A DNA stretch of 64,000 nt, from positions 1,612,001 through 1,676,000 of the forward strand of contig NZ_CP113942.1 of NCBI RefSeq assembly GCF_029392815.1, in the 5' to 3' direction. Positions within the stretch are counted from its first letter, which is position 1. Every line of letters starts with the position of its first letter. This stretch comes from Bifidobacterium sp. ESL0682 (lineage in GTDB: Bacteria > Actinomycetota > Actinomycetes > Actinomycetales > Bifidobacteriaceae). This document shows positions 44,161-54,539 of this stretch, piece by piece. Below the pieces are notes generated by a model. The model did no database searches and had not been told where the DNA came from. It was given only the letters and a program-made list of their open reading frames with translations. The position numbers were made by a program, and so were the translations under genes.

Positions 44161-47100
44161 TCAGCCTCTCCTCACTTCGTAAACCGTATCCACTTCGCCG
44201 GCGCAGGCCGGGCACACCGTTTTCATGTTGCACCAGGTGACATGGTCGGGTTGCGGACGGGCGACTAAAATGCTCGAGCGCGAAGCCGCCGCGGCGTAGA
44301 AGATCCGCGAGATCATGGTCAACGCCCAAACGGCTTGGGTTCCGCGCAATGAAAGGAACTGCTCCCAGGCATACGCACTCACGCCTTCTGGCGCGTCGTC
44401 CGGCAGATCGGGCGAGTCCGCAAGTTTTTGCAGATTGGAATAATAACTGCGTGGCGTGAAACCAGTGTTGTTCAATGCCCCGCCATGGAACAGCGGCGGC
44501 TGGAAAAGCGTTTCCGGAACCCCGTGACTTTGCGCCGGGGCCGCAGCCAGGTCGACATCGAACAACGCGCTTTGAGTGATGTCGGGCATGGCCTTGAGCG
44601 CATCGACGCCATGCAACCCGGCATTCGGCAGAACCGCCGAAGCCCCGTTTTCGCCGTTCTTTTCATTTCGCTCTGCTTCAGGGAAAGCGAGCCCAAGCTG
44701 GTAGCAGACCAGCTGCAAATCGTTGAACATGTGCTTGCCATCGTGTTTATGCCCGGTTTTCCAATCGATCAGACGCACATGCTCTTTGCCGTCCCCCAAA
44801 TCTCGCCATTCTATGCGGTCGATGCGTCCGGTCAACCGTATCTGCAAGTCGGGGGTCATGCCTTCGGGCCAGCCACCATTCAGCACGCCCATGATGGCCG
44901 CGAGTTCATCACTGCCAATCGGGTCGATGCCGTCGATGGCATTATAGGCTGCGCCAATATCGTCAAGACCGAATTTTGCGGCGAACTCGTATTCGCTCTC
45001 CGCACGCCGCAGATGGCCCACAGTGAAGTTCTTGAGATTGGCGTACGGATAGTCCGCGTCGTTCGAAGTCACGAAATACGTGGCAATATCGGTGAGCGTC
45101 CGTTGTGCGCCTTCGTCCTTGCTCTCCGCACGATAGCGCTGCTCGGGGTCGTCGATGGCATCGAAGTCGTCGGCAAGCTCATGGTACATATGCATCATGC
45201 GGGCAGTTATTTCTGCAATGCGTTCCTCTTCGGAACTGCCTGCCATGAAATCCGGGGCATCGAGGCCGGCCTCATTGGCAAGCTGAGCCACCTTGTGAAT
45301 CAGGGTGCCGAAACTGGTGGCGGCATTGGAAGGACGCGGACCGGCGAATTGGCTTTCCAGCATCCAGCAGACCGGGCAGGCCCAGATTCGGTCGACCTGC
45401 GAAGGCGAAAGCGTCACCGTCGAAGCCGTAGACGACGATTGATCAACATGCACGGCATTCGTCTTTTGCGGGATTTCGGATTGCACGCCGGCATTGTCCT
45501 TCGTGTTGAAGGTATATGGCCAGCTATCAGGATTGGCGATTCCAAGTCCGGCGTCAGCAAGCAACGCTAATGAGACGGCGGCATCACGAACGCGCGCAGC
45601 GGAAGATGACGTGCCGTCCCCCGAGTTAAGGTGCGGGGAATTGACTCCGCCATTATCCAAAGCACCGTCAGCACGAACTTCCATATTACCGTTTGTGTCC
45701 GCATCGGTTTGGCTCATCAGTTCGATACGGGAGGCAGCGACCAGTCCACGCGGGTCGGTGTCAAGTCCAGCAAATCGGCCGGAATCCGCCAGTGGCGTGT
45801 AATCCCGGGTTTCAAGGTCGGCATCACGTAAGCGGTCGAAGAATTCAGGCACATAGGTATACAGAAAATCGGACGGCACGGTGTCGTCACTCAGCACGGC
45901 GCTCAGGCTCACCCGTTCGCTCGCCCTCGTCAACGCCACCAGGAAGCTTTTCTGCTCGGCCGAAAGCACCTGAGCAAGTTCCGAATCGACGCCGGCCATG
46001 CCAGATGCTCGCTCGTCGCGCATCTTGCCGTGCAAGACGATATCGGCAAGATTTTCACCGCCGAACATGGTGTTGCGGGCGGCAAGATTCGGCCAGACGT
46101 CCTGCTGGATTTCGGTGATGAACACGAAACGCCAATGCCCGCCTGCAGCGCCGGCAGGGGTGGTGAGCGTGACGGCTTGGTCAACGGGTGCGACCTTGGC
46201 CAGCGAATCCGCCTCAATCCGCATCGAACGCACGCTGGAGATGAAGTCCCCAACGCTTTGCTTCGCGCCGGACCCGGAAGCATAGGCGAAAAGCCGCATC
46301 ATCACATCGAGCCTGTCGTTGGCGGCTCGGCCGTCGGCGTTGTTCGCGAGCGCCTGAACCTGCCACGCGCTGGCCACATGGCATGCATCCCAGGCCAGAG
46401 AAAGCACATACTGAGGCTCCCGGCTCGGTAAGTCCGACAAGCCTTGCTCGACCTCTCCCACCAGATCCCAGACGTGGGCGAATGCGCGCGTATAGGCGTC
46501 ACTGCCTACGTTTGCGATAAGTTCCAATACCTCGCCCGCGACGCTTCGGGCTTCATCACTATCGGAAGATTCCGGTACATCGGTTTGCGCTTGTTCTTGA
46601 GAGGCACTATTGCCGGACGGTTTTTCAGCCATATCGAAAGTAAGCATGACATAGAGAGCATCCACGCCCAATGGCATATCCGCCTCATCGTCGACAGCAT
46701 CGGCGCTCTGGTCAATGAGACTGTCGTCGACCCATACGTTGCCCTGCTGCCTTCTTGCCAGCACATGGTCACGCAACTGGCACCAATACTGCTGCAAACG
46801 AGGCAATGCAGCGGTGACATCGGCAATATCCGCCCGGTCGACTGCGGACTCGTCGATGACATGCGCCAGTGACGCGATGGCTTTCATCACCGATTCCACC
46901 GGCGCCAAACGCGCAGGTGATGACGAAGTGGAACCCGCCGAAGACGAACGCAGACTTACCAACGGGCTCTCCAGCAAGGTCTGCACCCGGCTGCGCACAT
47001 ACTTTGCGGTCTCGCTCAACGACATATCGGAGGCGTCGATGCCATCATGCCGTAATTTGGCCAGTTCCAGCAGCGCGAAGAGGCCTTGGACGCTCGGATC

Positions 47101-48818
47101 ATCCTTCAACGGCTTGGTGACCGCGGAATAGCGCACCGGTACCCCGTCGCCCCGCAGCCGCTCGCCGAATGCACGAACCGTATCGTTGTCGTGGGCAATC
47201 ACCGCGAAATCGTTCCATTGACAGCCAGAGGAAAGATGCGCTTCCTTAATACGCCAGACCACATCGTCCAATTCTTCACGTGAAGTGCGGTAAAGTGCGG
47301 TCGCGACGCTGCCGTCGTTCAGCTTGGGATTGTTGGCATCCAATGCCTTAATGGGAAGACTCGACTCAAGACGTGGCATTTTCCCAGGTCTGTTGGGCAA
47401 CGCTACCGAAGTATCCTCGTTCGCGGCAATGGACAACGAAACTCGCGAAGCCAGAAGATCAAGATATGACGGCGATGCAAAGGCACCATTCCCCTCGGTG
47501 GTGTCAGAACCGTCCGAAGTCTTCACAGTTTTGCAAATCGGTCGGGCTGGCAAGGTCATCAACTCGGCTGAAAGCGGAGCCTGCTGCGCACGCGTGAACA
47601 GATATTCCGGATAGGAACCACGGAAGGTCTGTACAGCTTCATCAGGATTGCCGACGAGCAACAGTTTCACACCACGACGTGCCAACATCTCCAGGAAGGA
47701 GAGCCCGGCCAGCGTCAGATCCTGGAAATCGTCAACCGCCACGAATTTCGGAAGTACCGAGTCGTCAATTTGCGCGGCAGCCTGTGCACCTTCGACCAGC
47801 AGACGCGAGGAATCAAGGCGAAACTCCCCGGATAGCTATCAGCCGCCGCCTGCGAATACTCACGCCGCAACGCGAACGCCAACCGCCACTGAACGCCAAG
47901 CCGTTCCACCAATAGGCTATAGCCGTCCCCAGAATCCTGCGCATCAGCAAGCATCGCGAGCACCTCGTCCTCGCGTTGCGCACCCAAGCCCAGCTCATCC
48001 ATGCGAGCCAGCATGTCACGCAATTGCATGACCAATGCATCGTTGATACCGCGGGCGAAAAGAACATCGCTGGAACCGCTGCCCTGCGATGTCGAACGAA
48101 GTTGACCATCGATATCCGAAACATTCGACGTTTGTTGGCCCGAAAGCGTGCTACGAGAACGACCATTCGCTTCACGAGAACCACGGCCCGATTCACTCCC
48201 GTCATCGCCGTAGACAGTATTGACCCAATCATCGGCGGCGAAATACTGGCGCATCAGCTCGCAGGTATCGCACAACTCGCCGGATCGGGCATGTCCGACA
48301 TGCACTGCCACAACCTGGCGCAGCAACGCATCCTGCTCAGCGCCATTCAAGAGTTTCGGCAACGGCTCGTGTCTACTCTCACGAACTTGCGAAAGCAGCT
48401 TGAACGCGATGGCCGAAAGCGTGGTGACCGGCCGGGCACTCGAAGTGGAACCGACGGCACGAATGATTCGATCGGAAAGTTTATCGGCCGCCTGTCGCCC
48501 CGAAACCGCCATGAACACCTTGGAATCGCCGAATCGCGAGATGCCCTCGAGCGTTGCCGACAGCGCGAACTCGGTTTTGCCTGCACATGGTGCACCAGCC
48601 ACCAGAAGCGTATAAGTGCGAGCGCTCTGGTCAATATTGGTCTCGGTGGAGGAATCGGCTAAGGAAGCAGTAGACTCGTTCGAGGAAACCGGAATCTCAG
48701 CAATATCGACGGATTGAGCATTGGCAGCCATCGACACATCAGCTGTTTCATTCAGCAAAGTTTTCACCGCATCCATTGCGGCATTATCGCTGAAATCCAA
48801 TGTACCGTTTCCACTCAT
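44161..48818 (-). CDS. AdnA-like helicase-nuclease subunit with Fe-S cysteines, one frameshift in this sequence
   Basis: About 1552 residues after restoring one base in the C4 run at 47826-47829, which gives SYPG-EFRLDSSRLLVEGAQ and on to VAVDDFQDLTLAGL. The start at 48818 has GGAG 8 bases upstream. The Walker A is a variant, VAGAPCAGKTEFALS. DDFQDL replaces the DExQD motif, a weakened motor as in AdnA. The C-terminal nuclease has RLTGRIDRIEWRD and VRLIDWKTGHKHDG. Cysteines in WACPVC before it and WCNMKTVCPAC at its end fit the 4Fe-4S staple of AddB/AdnA-type nucleases. It is first in the pair with the gene at 44157. Confidence 0.87.
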
Positions 48819-48935
48819 AGCCATTGCTCCAGTCTAAAGGCCGGTGTGGTCGCCTACCCTGAATTCCTTGACAGCCGAATCAAGACCCAACAGCCGACAT
48901 CGCCATTGATGAAGCTGGGCTTAAAGATGAGAAAA

Positions 48936-49017
48936 CCTTCACGCACCCGACAGAGGCCACTTACCCTTGCTGCATTCCTGCCCTGGGGGATTTGGGTGAC
49001 ATAACGCCACGTGAAGG
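48936..49017 (-). ncRNA. ffs: Signal recognition particle RNA (small bacterial type)
   Basis: On the minus strand the ends CCTTCACG and CGTGAAGG pair to close a single long hairpin. The apical part reads CAGGGCAGGAATGCAGCAAG then GGTAAG, the conserved SRP RNA loop that binds Ffh. About 82 bases are seen, a short 4.5S-like form lacking an Alu domain. TTTTC follows the 3' end. It lies 117 bases upstream of the adnA-like gene on the same strand. Exact ends are approximate. Confidence 0.88.
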
Positions 49018-49344
49018 CTTAATCAGTATACCCCATGCCCAGACCGCGCAGCATCCAGTGAACAATCAGCGCCTGAAGCAGAGAACCATATTGTTCTATC
49101 CCTTGGGGAACGGCCTTGATAAGGAGTTGAATAATATCAACAGTGCTACAGGAGCTGACAAAACCAAGCCCACGAGTATCATGGAACCGTTAATCGCCGA
49201 AAACACACGGCAACGTACATGGTGGATGACGATTGAAAACGACATCAATTCAACTCATCCGTGGTCGAAAACGCCGAAAGACGCATTTCGAGCAGGCCAA
49301 GGAACTGACGAAAAGCCGATTATGAGGCGGAAAGGGAAACTGCA
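49018..49344. other. 327-base region upstream of glf
   Basis: It should hold the SRP RNA promoter on the minus strand and the glf promoter on the plus strand. A plus frame of 118 codons spans it but overlaps the SRP RNA, has no ribosome site and has unnatural composition, so it is not called. Confidence 0.45.
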
Positions 49345-50526
49345 ATGACCGATAACGAAAAGGACACCTCACTGCCTGATCTGGTGGTGGTGGGAGCGGG
49401 GCTCTTCGGCCTGACCGTCGCGCAGCAGGCTGCGGAGAACGGACACACCGTCGAGATCATCGACATCCGCCCGCATATCGGCGGCAACGCCTACTCCTAT
49501 ATGGATAAGGAAACCGGCGCAGAGATTCACCAGTACGGCGCGCATCTCTTCCACACCTCCAACAAGCGCGTGTGGGATTACGTCAACCGCTTCACCGAAT
49601 TCACCGACTACCAGCACCGCGTCTACGCCACGCACGACGGCGAAGTCTACCCCATGCCGATCAACCTGGGGACCATCAACCAGTTCTTCCATTCTCATTA
49701 CACCCCGGCTCAGGCGCAGGAGCTGATCAAGGAGCAGGCGGGCGAGCTGGCCGGCACCGACCCGAGCAACCTCAACGACAAGGGTATCCAGCTCATCGGC
49801 CGCCCGCTCTACGAGGCGTTCATCAAGAACTACACGGGCAAGCAGTGGCAGACCGACCCGGCCGAGCTGCCAGCCTCGATCATCAAGCGCCTTCCGGTCC
49901 GCTTCACCTACGACAACCACTACTTCAAAGACACGTGGGAAGGTCTGCCCAAGGACGGCTATACCGCCTGGATGCAGCGCATGATCGACGACCCGAAGAT
50001 TCACGTCACCTTGAGCACCGATTTCTTCGACGAAAGCCAGCCTCTCAACAAGAAGGCGTTGCTTGGCCGCGTGCCGATCGTCTACACCGGCCCGGTCGAC
50101 AAGTACTTCGACTACGCGCTCGGTGACCTCAAGTGGCGCACCGTCGATTTCAAGGAGCAGCGCTATGACGAGGGCGATCACTTCGGCTGCCCGGTGATGA
50201 AACGTGTGGACGCCGACGTGCCCTACACCCGCGCCATCGAGTTCAAGAACTTCAACCCGGAGCGCAAGGAGTCCCAGAACCCGGACAAGACCGTGGTTTG
50301 GGAAGAGTACAGCCGTTCGGCCGGACGCGACGACGAGCCCTACTACCCCATCAACACCGCCGACGACCAGAAGCTTTATCAGCAGTACAAGGACCTGGTA
50401 GCCAAGGAGCCGGAAGTCGTCTTCGGCGGTCGTCTCGGCACCTATGCTTACTACGACATGCACCAGGTCATCAACTCGGCGCTCATCGCCTACGAAAAGC
50501 AGGTCGGCCCGCTGCTGAGCAAGTAG
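49345..50526 (+). CDS. glf: UDP-galactopyranose mutase
   Basis: A 393-residue flavoenzyme that makes UDP-galactofuranose for surface polysaccharide. The FAD-binding Rossmann motif is VVVGAGLFGLTVAQQAAENG near residue 12, followed by DIRPHIGGNAYSY. YTGPVDKYFDYALGDLKWRT and PYYPINTADDQKLYQQY are typical glf segments and carry the conserved Tyr and Arg that contact the substrate. Ribosome site AAAGGG lies about 8 bases before the ATG. No glycosyltransferases or other galactofuranose genes lie next to it. A terminator hairpin follows at 50553. Confidence 0.96.
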   Translation: MTDNEKDTSLPDLVVVGAGLFGLTVAQQAAENGHTVEIIDIRPHIGGNAYSYMDKETGAEIHQYGAHLFHTSNKRVWDYVNRFTEFTDYQHRVYATHDGEVYPMPINLGTINQFFHSHYTPAQAQELIKEQAGELAGTDPSNLNDKGIQLIGRPLYEAFIKNYTGKQWQTDPAELPASIIKRLPVRFTYDNHYFKDTWEGLPKDGYTAWMQRMIDDPKIHVTLSTDFFDESQPLNKKALLGRVPIVYTGPVDKYFDYALGDLKWRTVDFKEQRYDEGDHFGCPVMKRVDADVPYTRAIEFKNFNPERKESQNPDKTVVWEEYSRSAGRDDEPYYPINTADDQKLYQQYKDLVAKEPEVVFGGRLGTYAYYDMHQVINSALIAYEKQVGPLLSK

Positions 50527-50552
50527 TCACCACCGATAACAGCCAATAAACG

Positions 50553-50591
50553 ATTGTGGGGTTGCAACCATTCAGGTTGCAGCCCCACAAT
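50553..50591. terminator. Bidirectional terminator between glf and ino1
   Basis: ATTGTGGGGTTGCAACC (50553-50569) and GGTTGCAGCCCCACAAT (50575-50591) pair over 17 bp with one G-T pair and a 5-base loop. It lies between two convergent genes, so it can end both transcripts. Confidence 0.8.
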
Positions 50592-50634
50592 GCTATTCAC
50601 GCGGCTATTTGCTTGCCACGTATCAACGTTTCAC

Positions 50635-51777
50635 TCAGGCGTGCCAGACATCCTTGCCGTTGTCCTTGGCGGCCTTCACGTCGGCATCGAGTTCAGCTTC
50701 ATCAGCCTCAACGTCGCCCTTGATGAACTTCTCCACCAGCTGGCGAGCCTCGGTGTCCTCATGCTGCACGGCCGGGGACTTCATGAAGTAGGAGCTCGGC
50801 GCGAGAATCGGGCCGGAGAGGTGACGATCGAGCGCGATCTTGGCAGCACGCACGGCGTCGATGACGATGCCGGCGGAGTTCGGGGAATCCCAAACCTCAA
50901 GGCGATACTCAAGATTCAGCGGCACATCGCCGAAGGTGGTGCCTTCCAAGCGCACGAACGCAAGCTTGCGGTCGTCGAGCCATGCCACGTAATCGGACGG
51001 GCCGATGTGGACGTTGCGGTCTTCCATCTCGTGCGGCACGATCGAGGTGACGGCGCGGGTCTTGGAGATCTTCTTGGACTCGAGACGAGAGCGCTGCAGC
51101 ATGTTCATGAAGTCCATGTTGCCGCCGACGTTGAGCTGATAGGTGCGGTCGAGACGCACGCCGCGATCCTCGAAGAGACGAGCCATCACACGGTGGGTGA
51201 TGGTGGCGCCGACCTGGCTCTTGATGTCGTCGCCGATGATCGGCACGCCGGCATCGCGGAACTTCTGGGCCCAGACCGGGTCGGAAGCGATGAAGACGGG
51301 CAGGCAGTTGACGAAGGCGCAGCCGGCGTCCATCGCGGCCTGAGCATAGGCCTTGTCAGCCTCTTCGGAGCCGACGGGCATGTAGCTGACCAGAACGTCG
51401 ACCTTCTTGTCGCGCAGCACCTGGGCCACGTCGACCGGTTCGGCGTCGGACTCGGTGATCATCTGACGGTAGTACTCGCCCAGGCCGTCATAGGTCGGTC
51501 CACGCAGCACCTCAACGCCCATGTTCGGCACGTCGCAGAACTTGTAGGTGTTGTTCTGCGAAGCCCCGATGGCCTCGGAGACATCCTTGCCTACCTTGAG
51601 GGCATCAACGTCGAATGCCGTCACAAACTCAATGTCGCGAACCCGGTAGCCACCGAAGTTGTTGTGCATCAGGCCGGGGATCTTTTCGTCGTCCTTCGCG
51701 TTCTTGTAATACTCGACACCCTGAATCAGGGACGAGGCGCAGTTACCAATACCTGCTACTGCCACGCGAATACTCAT
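50635..51777 (-). CDS. ino1: Inositol-3-phosphate synthase
   Basis: A 380-residue NAD-dependent enzyme that makes 1L-myo-inositol-1-phosphate from glucose-6-phosphate. The N-terminal NAD fold is [20 protein letters not shown]. Other family segments are [47 protein letters not shown] and [11 protein letters not shown], typical of the short actinobacterial/archaeal type. Inositol feeds phosphatidylinositol and related compounds in actinobacteria. It is divergent from the PBP gene at 51964. Confidence 0.94.
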   Translation of the reverse strand: MSIRVAVAGIGNCASSLIQGVEYYKNAKDDEKIPGLMHNNFGGYRVRDIEFVTAFDVDALKVGKDVSEAIGASQNNTYKFCDVPNMGVEVLRGPTYDGLGEYYRQMITESDAEPVDVAQVLRDKKVDVLVSYMPVGSEEADKAYAQAAMDAGCAFVNCLPVFIASDPVWAQKFRDAGVPIIGDDIKSQVGATITHRVMARLFEDRGVRLDRTYQLNVGGNMDFMNMLQRSRLESKKISKTRAVTSIVPHEMEDRNVHIGPSDYVAWLDDRKLAFVRLEGTTFGDVPLNLEYRLEVWDSPNSAGIVIDAVRAAKIALDRHLSGPILAPSSYFMKSPAVQHEDTEARQLVEKFIKGDVEADEAELDADVKAAKDNGKDVWHA

Positions 51778-51963
51778 ATTCGACTCCTTTATTTCACGTG
51801 CAAAATTCCACTATTGAGTTTAGCGCCTCATAAAGAAAAGGACAGCAGCACACGCGCAATGTGCGCAATACCATATATTAAAACTACACATTTTCGACTA
51901 AATATGCCATTTTTACCCGTCAATCCCAGTACTTTTTCAGGGGGAGCAGTTACGGTAGTTGGC

Positions 51964-54315
51964 ATGGTTAGAGAGTCCCGCAGAGTTCCGGCACGTTCCA
52001 TCGGCTCGGGTAGAGCCAAACCGCGACCCAACTACAGCAACTCCGCAAAGCCACGCAATCAGCATCAGCGGCGGAGCGGCAACACCACGGGCAAACGCCC
52101 GAACACACGCGGCCCACAGCGCAATACGCCCAAACAGCCCAAGCAGCACAAACATCGCATCCTCAAATGGACGTTGGGCATCATCGCCGTGCTCATCCTT
52201 GCAGGCGTGGGCACCTTCGCCTACCTTTACGCCACCACCGAAATCCCGCTGCCAGAGAAAATCGCCATGGCAGAGAAAACCAAGGTCTATTACGGCGACG
52301 GCACCACCGAGGTCGGCAGCTTCGCTACCCAGAACCGTGAAATCATCAGCTGCGACGCACTGCCCAAATACGTCGGACAGTCCATGGTGGCCTCGGAAAA
52401 CCAGACGTTCTACAAAGACACCGGCGTCGATTTCAAGGGCATCGTGCGAGCCCTGCTCAACAACGTGAGCGGCGGAGCACGGCAAGGCGCCTCCACCATC
52501 ACCCAGCAGTATGCGGAACGCTACTATATGGGTGACACCCACACTTACTCCGGCAAGGTGCGCGAGGCGATTCTGGCGATGAAGATCACCAAATCGCAGG
52601 ACAAAGACACGGTGCTGTGCAACTACATGAACACCATCTATCTCGGACGAGGCGCGTACGGTATCGAGGCAGCCTCAAAGGCCTATTTCAATAAGGATGC
52701 CAAAGACCTGACCATGCCCGAATCGGCGTTGCTGGCCGGCATCATCCCGGCCCCCTCGACCTGGGACCCGGCGATCAACCCCAAACGTGCGCAGCAGCGC
52801 TACACCCGTGTCATCAACATCATGGAGAAGCAGAACTACATCAGTTCCAAAGACGCGGCGGCCGCGCAGCAGATGCCGCCGACCATACCGCCGCAATCGC
52901 AGCAAAGCTCCTATAAGGGCACGAACGGCTACATTCTGCAGATGGTTCGCGACGAGCTGATTGGCAGCGGCAATTTCACACGCGACGACATCGACACTGG
53001 CGGCTATACCATCGTCACCACCATCGACAAGGACAAGCAGGATCTGATGTTCAACACCGCAAGTCCGTCGACCCCGGAGAATTCCAAAATCCTGAACCAA
53101 GGCATGCAGACCGGAGCGATGAGCGTCAATCCGAAAGACGGCTCCATCATCGCGTTTTATGGAGGTGACGACTACCTCACCAAACAGCTCAACAACGCCA
53201 CACAGGCTACTTACGAGCCAGGTTCGACCATGAAACCGTTCGCGCTGTTGGCGGCCATTCAGGATGGGGTGAGCCTCAACACGACCTTCAACGGCAATTC
53301 GCCGCGCACCTACGCGGGCATCACCCAGCCGGTCAGAAACTTCGGCAACGAGCAATACGGCTACACCAATCTTTACAATGCGACAGCAAATTCCGTCAAC
53401 ACGGTCTACATGGACCTTCAGCAGCACCTGGGCGCCAAGAAGGTGGCACAGACCGCGCAGGCCGCGGGCATGAATCCGAAGCTGATTACCGGCGACAACC
53501 CCTTCACCGTGCTAGGCAACGACGGCGTGCACGTCTCCGACATCGCGCAGGCCTACGCCACCATCGCCAACCAAGGCAACAAGCCGACTTTGCATATCGT
53601 GGCCAGCGTCAAGGATTCCGCCGGCAAAGACATGTACCGAGCCCCCACCGACAGCGAACGCGTCTTCAGCGCCAACGACACGGCACTGGTGGCCAAGGCC
53701 ATGACGGGCACCGTGCAATATGGCACCGCCACGGAAGTGCGGAAGGTGGGCAAGACCATCGCCGGTAAAACCGGCACCGCAAACGATTCCACGGCAGGCA
53801 GCTTCATCGGCTTCACCCCCAGCGTGGTCACCGTCTTCGCGATGTGGAATCCAGGCGCGAACGGCAGTCCGCAGGAAATCACGCCTTTGCGCGACGGCTA
53901 CGGCACCGGTGGCATGTACCCTGCCCATCTGTTCACCGAATACATGAAGCAGACACTGGCCAATCAGCCCAACGAGACCTTCCCCGTCGCCCACGACGAA
54001 GGCAAGATCGGTGGACCCGACGGGACCTGGGGCAGCGGTGCTGGAAGATCATCGGGTTCCAGCGGATACAGCCGTAGAAGCTACGGAAACAGTAGTTCAA
54101 ATGGATCCGACAGCTCTTCCACTTCCGGCAACAGCGGCACTCCTTCAGGCAATTCAGGCGGCACAACCGGCAATAACGGCAATGAGAACGGGACCGGCAC
54201 ACAAAACACAACCGGTGGCGGAACCGCCGAAACACCCAATGCCAGTGGGAACGAATCCGGCAATGGGACCAGCAGCAACACCGAAGGTCAGCAACAAAAC
54301 ACCGGCGGGCAATAG
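51964..54315 (+). CDS. Class A penicillin-binding protein (bifunctional peptidoglycan synthase)
   Basis: A 783-residue membrane-anchored wall synthase. A basic cytoplasmic tail (residues 1-75) precedes one membrane helix (LGIIAVLILAGVGTFAYLY). The glycosyltransferase domain has MVASENQTFYKDTGVDFKGI and GGARQGASTITQQYAERYYM. The transpeptidase domain has STMK (in EPGSTMKPF), SVN (in ANSVNTVY) and KTG (in AGKTGTAN), the full penicillin-binding triad. The last ~90 residues are a low-complexity tail of Gly, Ser, Asn and Thr. The start at 51964 lacks a well-placed ribosome site (GGGGGAG is about 20 bases up), so the true start is uncertain; 51907 is an alternative. Confidence 0.94.
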   Translation: MVRESRRVPARSIGSGRAKPRPNYSNSAKPRNQHQRRSGNTTGKRPNTRGPQRNTPKQPKQHKHRILKWTLGIIAVLILAGVGTFAYLYATTEIPLPEKIAMAEKTKVYYGDGTTEVGSFATQNREIISCDALPKYVGQSMVASENQTFYKDTGVDFKGIVRALLNNVSGGARQGASTITQQYAERYYMGDTHTYSGKVREAILAMKITKSQDKDTVLCNYMNTIYLGRGAYGIEAASKAYFNKDAKDLTMPESALLAGIIPAPSTWDPAINPKRAQQRYTRVINIMEKQNYISSKDAAAAQQMPPTIPPQSQQSSYKGTNGYILQMVRDELIGSGNFTRDDIDTGGYTIVTTIDKDKQDLMFNTASPSTPENSKILNQGMQTGAMSVNPKDGSIIAFYGGDDYLTKQLNNATQATYEPGSTMKPFALLAAIQDGVSLNTTFNGNSPRTYAGITQPVRNFGNEQYGYTNLYNATANSVNTVYMDLQQHLGAKKVAQTAQAAGMNPKLITGDNPFTVLGNDGVHVSDIAQAYATIANQGNKPTLHIVASVKDSAGKDMYRAPTDSERVFSANDTALVAKAMTGTVQYGTATEVRKVGKTIAGKTGTANDSTAGSFIGFTPSVVTVFAMWNPGANGSPQEITPLRDGYGTGGMYPAHLFTEYMKQTLANQPNETFPVAHDEGKIGGPDGTWGSGAGRSSGSSGYSRRSYGNSSSNGSDSSSTSGNSGTPSGNSGGTTGNNGNENGTGTQNTTGGGTAETPNASGNESGNGTSSNTEGQQQNTGGQ

Positions 54316-54335
54316 GCCAACTTCAATTCCCTACA

Positions 54336-54380
54336 GAAAATGGGTTTGTACCTTTACCAATAAGGTGCAAACCCATTTTC
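54336..54380 (+). terminator. Terminator after the penicillin-binding protein gene
   Basis: GAAAATGGGTTTGTACCTT pairs with AAGGTGCAAACCCATTTTC over 19 bp with one T-G pair and a 7-base loop, 21 bases past the stop. The stem's own T-rich 3' side (ATTTTC) gives the required U tract. Confidence 0.8.
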
Positions 54381-54539
54381 AATAATCGACTACCGATATT
54401 CTTGTATTCCACAATGATTACGCGGAACGCCATCGGCATTTCTTACGGTTTGGTTATTCCACTGTTCAGCTGTTCAGTCGATTGGTTGCCACATCTCTTT
54501 GCTACGCAGCAACCAAACAACTAGAAATCAGTGAATCAA

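Noticed and set aside
48992..49348. A 118-codon plus frame before glf
   Set aside because: It begins inside the SRP RNA gene on the other strand, has no ribosome site and no recognisable domain.
50554..51960. A long open plus frame running into the PBP gene and opposite ino1
   Set aside because: It is the antisense of ino1, which has full family similarity on the minus strand. High-GC codon use keeps the opposite frame open. The PBP starts near 51964.
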